Shown piece after piece: positions 32,001 to 38,912 of a DNA stretch of 64,000 nt. Below the pieces are notes generated by a model that saw nothing but the letters and a program-made list of their open reading frames with translations, ran no database searches and had not been told where the DNA came from. Origin of the DNA: an uncultured Alphaproteobacteria bacterium (lineage in GTDB: Bacteria > Pseudomonadota > Alphaproteobacteria > Methylaequorales > Methylaequoraceae); contig CABZFH010000002.1 of the NCBI GenBank assembly GCA_902524895.1, positions 1 through 64,000 of the forward strand, read 5' to 3'. Each line of letters opens with the position of its first letter. Positions within the stretch are counted from its first letter, which is position 1. The translations under genes were made by a program, and so were the position numbers.

Positions 32001-33691
32001 AAAGTGATGCAGATAATTTTAAACTTGCAACTTCTTTAAGTAATGCAGTTGCAGGCACAGCAATTAATCTAACTGCAACTGATGGTCATGCTTCTGACAC
32101 ATTAACACCCTTAAGTGGACTTACTGAAGCAACCCATTGGGTCGACGAAAAAGATCCTGCTATAGAAGTTAGCTATGATGTTTTAAATCAAAAATTACAG
32201 TTTGAAGTTGATAGAAATATTCTTGGAACAGGTACAAACAGTAATTTTAACAGTTTTAAATTGTATGGAGCCTCGACAGCTACAGCTACTAATAATTTAG
32301 GAATTCCAGCATTAGCAACCACAACTGCAACATTAATTAAAGGAGGAGAAAAATTCTCCGGAGATACTTTTGTTGCTGATGGTGCTGAAGTTCAACTTAA
32401 TGATAAAAGATTCGGAGTTAAAGTAGAATATAGCAGTGAATTTAAGTCCTTCATTTTTAAAAGTGGTACAACTGGAGAAGCTATTGCAGCTAATGGTGCA
32501 ATTGGAGTTACAACAGCACAAACAGCTTCCGATATTTCCATCGGAAGATATTCATTATCAACTACTGATGGTTCAGTTATTGATACTACAGATTTTTTTG
32601 CTGGTGATAATCAACTTTTAGGAATTGGCGCAACCAAAACTTCAACGGTTAAAACCGAAGGTAAAGGTCTTGCTGCTACCGCTGCAGTTGTTACGGGTGC
32701 AACTGCAACTGAAGATTTAACGGAAGTATTTAGATTATCTAATACAAATAATGAAAATGTATTTAACGTTTCAGTTGATGGAATTAGTGGAGTGATTGAA
32801 GTTCCAACCGGTTTTTATGTTGGGTCTACTCTCGCTGAAGCATTACAACAAAGAATTAATCAAGTAGAAAATTCAGCTGGTACGGTCGGAGGAGGTATTA
32901 CTGTAAAGTATGATTCTTCAACAAATAAATTTACTTTTACAAATGGAACTAAAGGCACAACTTCAACTTTGAAGATTAAAGGAGCTGCAAGATTTGGTTT
33001 AGATGATGTGGATTTAGGTGTTGGAACAATACCCCAAATATATAACATTTCTCAATCACAAAATGCTGCTGGTGTTGCCCTTTTTGTTGATGCTAATGGT
33101 AATAAAGTTGAAACGCCACCAACTGATGTAGTGTCAGGATATTTCCCGTTATTCATTGATGAGGGTGAGCTTACTTTTGATAAATCAGGTGCAATCATAA
33201 GTCCAAAGCAAGGCGTTCATTATGAAAAACAAGAAGCAGGGTTTAGTATTGATCTAGATATTGATTTTACAAAATCGACTCAGCTTGCTCAACCATTCTC
33301 TGTAACAAATGTAACACAGGATGGTTTTACATCTGGTAGACTTGATGGATTGGAAATTGACGCATCAGGTACAGTTAGAGCTAACTATACTAATGGTCAG
33401 AACAATCCTCTTGGAAAAATTGTACTTGCAAACTTTAATAACCAAAATGGTTTAAAACAAATTGGAAATGCTACTTATGTAGAGACTGCAGTTTCTGGAA
33501 CGGCAACAGTAGGGGAAGCTGGTTCTGAGGGATTTGGTACAATTTTATCAGGTTCACTGGAGCGTTCTAATGTAGATATTACAGAAGAACTTGTAAACTT
33601 AATTACGGCTCAAAGAAATTTCCAAGCAAACGCTAAATCTATTGAAACAACTGCTGCAACAACTCAGCAAATCGTAAATATTAGAATGTAG
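29048..33691 (+). CDS. flgE: Giant flagellar hook protein FlgE with repeat insertion
   Basis: FlgE polymerises into the flagellar hook. Typical proteins have 400-600 residues; this one has 1547. Residues 1-130 are a standard D0/D1 region (SATSNNIANVNTTGFKRSRA; LDLAISGQGFFAL). The end is equally standard: LDGLEIDASGTVRANY, LGKIVLANFNNQNGLKQIG, then ITEELVNLITAQRNFQANAK. In between is a long Ser/Thr/Asp/Ala-rich insertion. Segments near residues 350-385 and 1230-1280 resemble flagellin-IN/hook-IN motifs, and about 844-1021 holds three copies of a 55-56-residue repeat. The gene is one open frame without disruption and has a strong GAGGAG site. The insertion probably forms surface domains on the outside of the hook. 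Confidence 0.93.
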   Translation: MSFYTALTGLNGSQSDISATSNNIANVNTTGFKRSRAEFGDIFATSPLQNASSSIGSGTILKGVKQQFTQGNISSSLNALDLAISGQGFFALQPSLTSTQTVYTRNGSFNVNNDRYVVDSSGQFVLAYPVNADGSVTAKDLVSANPLQLPITSGTPQATSAIDLGVNVPATAEVIPEKAQFASGYAFNANDPETYNNSTSITIFDDLGNPTIATIFFIRTQAASAADPTNKFETRLVINDTVIEPDLVPAVSDTKQQIFIDRFGQQTTSVPDDNYFLEGKGSPLHKLDDLRTLVDSTPASIRGETSAFDFGDEGDKTVTIVTDPVQFNSTRESGDTTSNVYWGTNFLTINVDNADTPINVDIRPGSYNATQLSTEIQRAVNAAYGDDKKIQIVRNVDDTISIDLLKLNADGTSTGLTTPISVDLLSDSYVSDVEGITLTGVSPDFTKDQFLAHVQARINSTLNEYAVDSTDSVQSATALGVNSALFARNVGSAMSTVLNQNQVFNLTYRDGGSAAAGSVTAVTEAAKYLTYSYYQNSPQLNVYDSKNAVSANNSSNTIEYSHTENTVKIYFGSSDPGFTVNEKVRVMGLFDESATETTNGAFLNGREFTVSSQSTDANGNFFIQASTSGMSFPDSSFNLSETNVNVYSDLSTSVEGFFEGADNVYKDATVNFSNKKIVLREIGTSNKHSYTNDDIIGFSGEGIIGVDSAEFNLTNADGTHLDSMSTAGFSPTALTLDTTSASVVSTANETFTSTAHGFVTGDTLVYKSGDIFDVVAGSGGGTSRTVNTTSNSVVSAANDTIVQANIAALTEGSAVVYNAAGTGSAVTIDTTAPVNNVISHTSAHGFSTGDAVTYSASGTALTGLTDATTYFVIKVDNNSFKLATSYENATGKTQAAITLTATNGSTTDSFTPKSNLSGLQHGRTYYVADPDGSSAFKLAETYADATASTARVIDLALSGGNASDAFIPTSDHTDLNHGRTYYVIKSDADNFKLATSLSNAVAGTAINLTATDGHASDTLTPLSGLTEATHWVDEKDPAIEVSYDVLNQKLQFEVDRNILGTGTNSNFNSFKLYGASTATATNNLGIPALATTTATLIKGGEKFSGDTFVADGAEVQLNDKRFGVKVEYSSEFKSFIFKSGTTGEAIAANGAIGVTTAQTASDISIGRYSLSTTDGSVIDTTDFFAGDNQLLGIGATKTSTVKTEGKGLAATAAVVTGATATEDLTEVFRLSNTNNENVFNVSVDGISGVIEVPTGFYVGSTLAEALQQRINQVENSAGTVGGGITVKYDSSTNKFTFTNGTKGTTSTLKIKGAARFGLDDVDLGVGTIPQIYNISQSQNAAGVALFVDANGNKVETPPTDVVSGYFPLFIDEGELTFDKSGAIISPKQGVHYEKQEAGFSIDLDIDFTKSTQLAQPFSVTNVTQDGFTSGRLDGLEIDASGTVRANYTNGQNNPLGKIVLANFNNQNGLKQIGNATYVETAVSGTATVGEAGSEGFGTILSGSLERSNVDITEELVNLITAQRNFQANAKSIETTAATTQQIVNIRM
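31577..32110 (+). repeat. Three tandem protein-level repeats inside flgE
   Basis: Three units of 55-56 codons share the core T-Y-[FY]-V, then FKLA, then a run of A/T-rich residues, I-x-L, G, and D-x-[FL]-[TI]-P. The aligned core Tyr codons are at 31655, 31820 and 31988. The first unit is preceded by HGFSTGDAVTYS. A degenerate HGFVTGDTLVYKSG upstream near 31310 may be another copy. The pattern is like repeats I recall from large secreted adhesins and phage structural proteins. Confidence 0.8.
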
Positions 33692-33709
33692 TACTGTAGG
33701 TAATTTATT

Positions 33710-34501
33710 ATGGATAGAATGGCACAAACAGCTCTGAATAGTTTAAAAATGTTGATGGAAAACCAAACAGCAATCGCGCATAATTTAGCGAATGTTAACA
33801 CTCCAGGATTTAAACAAGACGTAGCAACTGACTTTAGTAGTATATTTTTAGATAGACAAAATGGTATGGAGCCAAGAATTGTGTCAATGAGGAATACAGG
33901 GGGCTTTTCACTAGAGCAAGGTCAATTAGAAAGTACTAAAAATAATTTAGATGTTGCAATTAAAAATGATGGTTATTTCATTATCCAACCAAAGAATGGA
34001 GGATCGGTTGCATTTTCTAGAAGAGGAGATTTACAAATTAACGAAAACGGAGAATTACTTGATGGCGCAGGGAATCAAATGCTAGATGCTGGTCTCCAAG
34101 CAATTGAAATTCCTGCTTTCACATCAATCAATATTTCTCCAGAAGGACAAATATTTATCAAACCTCTCGGAGGAGAGGTTGATGCTGAACCTGTTGAAGT
34201 AGCAGTTTTGGGAACATCAATTCCAGATGAAGAAGTGCAACTAACAAAATCGCTGGATGGACACATAAGAATTCTTCCATCACAAAATGAAGATGGTGCG
34301 GAGGAAGAAGTTGCAATTGAAGCTAATCAGCAAGCCAAAATAATTTCTGGGTTTCTTGAAAAAAGCAATGTTAACTCGGTAGATGAAATGGTAAATTCTC
34401 TTGAAAATCAAAGAAAATTTGAAATGCATATTAAATTCATTCAAATGGCAGAAGAACTTGATTCTGCGGGTGCTAGCTTGTTAAGACTACCTGGTATGTA
34501 G
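33710..34501 (+). CDS. flgF: Flagellar basal-body rod protein FlgF
   Basis: FlgF is a proximal rod protein. The 263-residue sequence starts MDRMAQTALNSLKMLMENQ and continues AHNLANVNTPGFKQDVATDF, the pattern of gammaproteobacterial-type FlgF. SKSLDVAI-like text appears as KNNLDVAIKNDGYFIIQ, followed by FSRRGDLQINENGELL. The C-terminal part has SGFLEKSNVNSVDEMVNSLE and FEMHIKFIQMAEELD, characteristic of FlgF rather than FlgG. It follows flgE by 18 bases and ends the operon; flgG, flgH and flgI, which usually follow, are not here. The final short residue run LLRLPGM is ordinary. Confidence 0.9.
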   Translation: MDRMAQTALNSLKMLMENQTAIAHNLANVNTPGFKQDVATDFSSIFLDRQNGMEPRIVSMRNTGGFSLEQGQLESTKNNLDVAIKNDGYFIIQPKNGGSVAFSRRGDLQINENGELLDGAGNQMLDAGLQAIEIPAFTSINISPEGQIFIKPLGGEVDAEPVEVAVLGTSIPDEEVQLTKSLDGHIRILPSQNEDGAEEEVAIEANQQAKIISGFLEKSNVNSVDEMVNSLENQRKFEMHIKFIQMAEELDSAGASLLRLPGM

Positions 34502-34550
34502 TTTTTAAAAAAAAAATTTTTTTCTTGTTTTAATAACATTATAATGTCGA

Positions 34551-35420
34551 ATGGCAATTTTTATTTGCATAGTCTCTGGCATTTTTTGGTCTTTTTTTGA
34601 TGTTAGCAGAAAATTAACCTTAAAAAAAATTTCCTCAATTTCACTTCTGATAATTTTTTCTATAACTCAAATCTTAATCTTTTTTGTTTGGGTTGCTCTA
34701 GATGGGTTTAGAATTGAAATATCTTCATATTTTGTTCCCGGATTAAGTTTGATTATAATTAGCACAATTTCGGCTTTGCTTTTTTTAGAATCTATTAAAA
34801 AATCTGAACTTAGTTTAACAATTCCTTTACTTTCATTTACACCATTGTTTAGTGCAATATTATCATCTTTCATGTTAAAAGAAAATTTAGTGATGACTCA
34901 ATATTTTGGTATAGTATTCATTGTTCTTGGTGCAACAATATTGTATTCCAAAAAAATTTCATTAGCTGGAATTTACAACAGTATATTTTCTATTTTAAAG
35001 AACCAATCAGCAAAATACATGTTGTGCGTTTCTTTTTTGTGGAGTTTAACACCAATTATTGACAAAATTTGTTTTAAATTTAGCTCTATAAATTTTCATG
35101 GGTTAATTCAAGCAATTGGAATTTGCCTAGTTCTATTTTGCTTTTACAAAAATTCAATACAAAAAGATTTTCCATTAATAAAAAAAAATAAATTGTTAAT
35201 ATTTATCACGGTAGCAATAGGAACAACTGCCACAATACTACAATTTTTAGCAATAAAATTAACATTTGTTTCTATCATGGAATCCATAAAAAGGAGTTTT
35301 GGTCAAATTTTATCTGTAGTTTTTGGGAGAATTTTTTTCAAAGAGAATATTTCTCCTCAAAAAACTCTAGGAATATTTATTATTATTACAGGAGTTCTAA
35401 ATCTACTAATTAATTCATAA
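34551..35420 (+). CDS. EamA/DMT superfamily transporter
   Basis: The 289-residue inner membrane protein has ten hydrophobic segments arranged as two EamA repeats of five. LSLTIPLLSFTPLFSAILS with MLKENL (about residues 88-112) and the C-terminal SFGQILSVVFGRIFFKENIS (about 250-270) are the usual repeat signatures. Such proteins export or import metabolites such as amino acids or nucleotides; the substrate cannot be told. It lies 49 bases after flgF on the same strand and is not an obvious flagellar gene. It marks the right boundary of the flagellar block. Confidence 0.88.
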   Translation: MAIFICIVSGIFWSFFDVSRKLTLKKISSISLLIIFSITQILIFFVWVALDGFRIEISSYFVPGLSLIIISTISALLFLESIKKSELSLTIPLLSFTPLFSAILSSFMLKENLVMTQYFGIVFIVLGATILYSKKISLAGIYNSIFSILKNQSAKYMLCVSFLWSLTPIIDKICFKFSSINFHGLIQAIGICLVLFCFYKNSIQKDFPLIKKNKLLIFITVAIGTTATILQFLAIKLTFVSIMESIKRSFGQILSVVFGRIFFKENISPQKTLGIFIIITGVLNLLINS

Positions 35421-35441
35421 AACAAGTAAAGTGAGGGTTTC

Positions 35442-36563
35442 TTATAATTTTCTTGATCCATTATATAAAATTTTTGATTTGGAGAATCCATTAAATTTAG
35501 AATGCATACTTTTTGAATATGCACCTAACTGACAGATTTCAATTAAGTCTCCTTCTTGAATATTGAAGGGCAATAAAAAAGGGCCTTTTAAATAATCATT
35601 TGAGTCACAAGTTGGTCCATAAAAAGAGAAACCTAACTTAGTTTCACATTTTTTTTGAGGGTCAACAATGTTTACAGAATAAGGAAATTTATCATTATAT
35701 ATTCCTCTCAATGATCCATAAATACCGTCGTTGATATATAATTTATTTTTTTTTCTTAATTCAACTCTGACAATTAATGATAAACAACCTGATACTAAAG
35801 CTCTCCCTGGTTCAGCTAATAATTTAATATCCTTATAATTTTCAATTTTAGAAAACTCTTTTAAAATTTTTTTAAAATATGACTTTAAATTTTTAGGTTT
35901 TAAATTTTCATATGTTGAAGGAAAACCTCCACCCACATTTAAATAGTTGATATCTACATTTGAATTTTTTAAAATTTTTTTTGCAAATTTAATTCCTAAA
36001 ATAAAACCTTTAGAATCCATGCATTGAGACCCTGGATGAAATGACATGCCTATCTTACACGATGTAAATGAAATCTTTTTCAGTAATTTGACTGCTTCAT
36101 TTTTACCAATTCCAAATTTATTTTCTATTTTATATTTTGCAAATTTATTACTAACTTTTAACCTTAAATGCAAGCATAGATCATCAGCATTTTTTGTTTC
36201 TTCTAAAATTTTTTTTAATTCATCTTCATGATCAACAGAAAAATGTTTCACTCCAAATTTAAAATATGCTTTTGAAATAGAGTGTCGAGATTTGATTGGA
36301 TTCATAAAGAATATTTCAGAATTTCTGAATAGTTTTACAATTTTTTTTATTTCATTAATTGAAGATACTTCAAAATGATTGATACCATTTTGATGAATCT
36401 TTTTTAATACACATTTCAAAGGATTAGTTTTGACTGAATAAATCGTTGTTCCTTTAAAAAATTTTAAGAAATTATTAACAGATTTTTCAATAAAGTTAGG
36501 TTTAAAAATGAAAAAAGAATTTTTGTTTTTTTGGTATTTCAAAATATTTAATCTTTGATGCAT
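35442..36563 (-). CDS. Ornithine/lysine decarboxylase-like PLP enzyme (fold type III)
   Basis: The 373-residue protein belongs to the alanine-racemase-fold (group IV) decarboxylases. The PLP lysine is in TIYSVKTNP (about residues 39-47). GMSFHPGSQ, LNVGGGFPS and LLAEPGRALVSG bind the cofactor phosphate. The active-site Cys is in GPTCDSND, and QLGAYS lies close to the C-terminus. The GPTCDS motif favours ornithine (or ornithine/lysine) decarboxylase over diaminopimelate decarboxylase, so a role in putrescine or cadaverine synthesis is likely. It is transcribed alone, with a 21-base gap to the convergent EamA gene. The exact substrate is uncertain. Confidence 0.85.
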   Translation of the reverse strand: MHQRLNILKYQKNKNSFFIFKPNFIEKSVNNFLKFFKGTTIYSVKTNPLKCVLKKIHQNGINHFEVSSINEIKKIVKLFRNSEIFFMNPIKSRHSISKAYFKFGVKHFSVDHEDELKKILEETKNADDLCLHLRLKVSNKFAKYKIENKFGIGKNEAVKLLKKISFTSCKIGMSFHPGSQCMDSKGFILGIKFAKKILKNSNVDINYLNVGGGFPSTYENLKPKNLKSYFKKILKEFSKIENYKDIKLLAEPGRALVSGCLSLIVRVELRKKNKLYINDGIYGSLRGIYNDKFPYSVNIVDPQKKCETKLGFSFYGPTCDSNDYLKGPFLLPFNIQEGDLIEICQLGAYSKSMHSKFNGFSKSKILYNGSRKL

Positions 36564-36630
36564 TTGAAAAAATTATGATAATCTAATATAATAACATTTA
36601 AAATATTAACACTACATAATAAAAGTGATT

Positions 36631-37284
36631 ATGCAATTGAGAATAAACGATATTGCCCCAAACTTTACAGCAAATACAACAGAAGGAAAAATTAATTTTC
36701 ACGAGTGGCTGGATAATTCTTGGGCTATTCTATTTTCTCACCCGAAAGATTTTACCCCTGTGTGCACAACTGAATTGGGTTATATGGCAAGAATTGAAAG
36801 GGAATTTTCAAATAGAAAATGTAAAATTATTGGGTTAAGCGTAGACTCAGTTTCTGACCATATGAATTGGAAGAAAGATATAGAAGAAACACAGGGCGCT
36901 AAAGTTAATTATCCTTTAATTGCTGATGAAAATCTTGAAATCGCTAAACTTTATAATATGTTACCTGCTAGTGATAATATAATTGATAATAGGACTGCAA
37001 TCACAAATGCTACAGTGAGGTCAATTTTTCTTATCGATCCAAACAAAAAAATTAGAATGACATTAACCTATCCAATGACTACTGGAAGAAATTTTGAGGA
37101 GATAATTCGAGTGCTTGATTCAATACAACTATCTTCTAGTCATAAAGTTGCTACTCCTGCAAATTGGAATAAAGGTGAAGATGTAATAATAGTGCCTGCT
37201 GTATCAGATGACGAAGCTGAAAGATTATTTCCAAAAGGTTTTAAAAAAATAAAACCATATTTAAGAACTACTGAGGAACCTTAA
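36631..37284 (+). CDS. 1-Cys type peroxiredoxin (Prx6 subfamily)
   Basis: This 217-residue thiol peroxidase removes hydrogen peroxide and organic peroxides. The peroxidatic Cys is in FTPVCTTELGYMA (about residues 38-50). The segment LRINDIAPNFTANTTEG at the start and TYPMTTGRNFEEIIRVLDS further on match Prx6/Prdx6-type proteins with the long C-terminal domain (VATPANWNKGEDVIIVPAVS). The ATG at 36631 is chosen because it gives the canonical N-terminus; a GTG at 36625 would add two residues. It lies close to the photolyase genes, in keeping with protection against light-linked oxidative stress, which is an inference. Confidence 0.92.
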   Translation: MQLRINDIAPNFTANTTEGKINFHEWLDNSWAILFSHPKDFTPVCTTELGYMARIEREFSNRKCKIIGLSVDSVSDHMNWKKDIEETQGAKVNYPLIADENLEIAKLYNMLPASDNIIDNRTAITNATVRSIFLIDPNKKIRMTLTYPMTTGRNFEEIIRVLDSIQLSSSHKVATPANWNKGEDVIIVPAVSDDEAERLFPKGFKKIKPYLRTTEEP

Positions 37285-37402
37285 GATTTTTGCATCTGAC
37301 TGAACAATATTTTACTTCAGACCAGTTGTTTCTCCATTTTTTTCTCCAAACAAAACTCTTTTTGCATGTCTTACAAACTTTTTCAGGAAGATTTTTTTTC
37401 AC
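37268..37402 (-). CDS. DUF2256 small Cys-rich protein
   Basis: A 44-residue minus-strand frame reads KKNLPEKVCKTCKKSFVWRK then KWRNNWSEVKYCSVRCKN, matching DUF2256 with its CxxC and YCSxRC pairs, a probable zinc-binding treble-clef-like unit. The start is taken as GTG at 37400-37402, since no in-frame ATG exists; a TTG at 37418-37420 is also possible. The end overlaps the convergent peroxiredoxin gene by 17 bases. DUF2256 genes often sit beside cryptochrome/photolyase-related genes, as here. Function is unknown. Confidence 0.78.
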   Translation of the reverse strand: MKKNLPEKVCKTCKKSFVWRKKWRNNWSEVKYCSVRCKNLKVPQ

Positions 37403-37425
37403 TTTGTATTTAAATTGCAAATTAA

Positions 37426-38907
37426 CTAAAACGTATTTTTCTGAATAAATCTTTCAGCTTTTTCAAAAATCATCATTTTTCTATCTTTATCCATTTTTTC
37501 TAAAATTCTAACCATCATTGATAGTCTTGGGTTTTTTAAAAAAAATTCTTGTTTCTTTTCAATAAATCTCCAATAAAGTCCATCCATTACAGGACACCAA
37601 TCTCCCTTTTTAAAATCCATCATTTTTAAAAAATACGAAGATCCGCATATATAAGGTTTTGTTGCAAATATTCCACCATCACTATATAAACCCATACCAA
37701 AAACATTTGGAGACATAACCCATTCGGATGAATCAATATACATTTCCATAAACCAATTGAAAATAATACTAGGCTTAATCTCACACAAATTCATTACATT
37801 AGATAAAATCATTAATCTTTCAATATGATGAGACCATCCATAAGTCAATGCATTTTTGATTGCATAATCTAAAGGTTCAAGTCCTGTACTTGCATCATAC
37901 CATGAGTTTTTCATTTGTTTTTCATGTTTAAAAAAATTAGATTCAGTCAATTTTTTTTCATAATTCTGATATATTCCTCTCATGAATTCTCTCCAGCCAA
38001 TTATTTGCCTTATAAAACCCTCGTAAGAATTAATTTTGATTTTACCTTCAAATTCTTTAATTCTATCTATTATTTCCTTAGGAGTTATTAGACCTATATT
38101 GATAAACGGACTTAGAGCACTATGAAATAGAATGTTATCTTTTTGATAGACTGCGTCTTCGTAGTCTCCAAAAAGATTAAATTTATTTTCCAAAAAGTTA
38201 TCAAAACATAACCAAGCATCTGTTCTTGTTGTTCCAATCCAAAAGTCTTCAGTATTACCCAAATGACTAGGAAATTTTTCATCAACAAACTTTGAAACTT
38301 CTAGTGTATGATTACTTTTTGTGAAAGTTATTTGTTTAGGTGGGGAGAAGTTTTTTGGTATTCTTTTTCTATTTTCATCATCAAAACTCCACTTTCCAAA
38401 TTTAGGTTTGTTATCATCTACAAGAATTTTATTTTTTATTCTCTGATCTTTGTAAAAATTTGCCATGAATGGCTTTTTTGTTCTGTTCAAGTATTCTTTA
38501 AAACTATTTCTGTCAGTTAAGAACATTGGAGTTTTGTGGCAGTGAAACTCAATACCAATTTCTTCTAAAAAATCTACAATTTTTTTTTCAAAAGATTTGT
38601 CTTCGATCTCATAAAAAGATATGGATTTTAATTTTTTTGAAACTATAAATGATTTTAATTTTGATACGTAAGTATGTTTAAAATCTTTTTCAGAAGCATT
38701 TTTATATTCTATCTTAAAACCATTCTTTTCTAACTCATCTCTGAAACTTCTCATTGCGGATAAAAAAAAAATAATTTTATGCTTATGATGAGAATAATAC
38801 GTACAAAGGTCATAATCCTCAGCCATAAAAAAAAGGTTTTTTTTAAATGGTTCTAAATATTTAGGATTAAAAAGTTGATTACCTAAAATAATAAATCCAC
38901 TACTCAT
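37426..38907 (-). CDS. Cryptochrome/photolyase-related protein (bacterial (6-4) photolyase family)
   Basis: The 493-residue protein belongs to the DPRP/COG3046 branch that includes the bacterial (6-4) photolyases such as Agrobacterium PhrB. The N-terminal antenna domain starts GFIILGNQLFNP. The FAD-binding domain has RQIIGWREFMRGIY (about residues 300-313), YGWSHHIERLMILSN (356-370) and DSSEWVMSPNVFGMGLYSDG (392-411). The stretch KPYICGSSYFLKMMDF (417-432) follows, then DWCPVMDGLYWRF (436-448). From memory, the CxxC pair of iron-sulfur members should lie near residue 433 but is absent. Cys375, Cys421 and Cys438 are present. It lies five bases after the CPD photolyase gene and before DUF2256. 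Confidence 0.87.
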   Translation of the reverse strand: MSSGFIILGNQLFNPKYLEPFKKNLFFMAEDYDLCTYYSHHKHKIIFFLSAMRSFRDELEKNGFKIEYKNASEKDFKHTYVSKLKSFIVSKKLKSISFYEIEDKSFEKKIVDFLEEIGIEFHCHKTPMFLTDRNSFKEYLNRTKKPFMANFYKDQRIKNKILVDDNKPKFGKWSFDDENRKRIPKNFSPPKQITFTKSNHTLEVSKFVDEKFPSHLGNTEDFWIGTTRTDAWLCFDNFLENKFNLFGDYEDAVYQKDNILFHSALSPFINIGLITPKEIIDRIKEFEGKIKINSYEGFIRQIIGWREFMRGIYQNYEKKLTESNFFKHEKQMKNSWYDASTGLEPLDYAIKNALTYGWSHHIERLMILSNVMNLCEIKPSIIFNWFMEMYIDSSEWVMSPNVFGMGLYSDGGIFATKPYICGSSYFLKMMDFKKGDWCPVMDGLYWRFIEKKQEFFLKNPRLSMMVRILEKMDKDRKMMIFEKAERFIQKNTF

Positions 38908-38912
38908 AATTT

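Noticed and set aside
16235-34501. Flagellar block as a genomic island integrated at tRNA-Val
   Set aside because: The tRNA 3' end points away from the block, no copy of its 3' end is visible near 34.5 kb, and no integrase gene is present. Only the gene content is distinctive.
34502-34545. A/T-rich hairpin after flgF as a terminator
   Set aside because: Runs of A followed by T are very common here and there is no GC stem, so a terminator cannot be supported.
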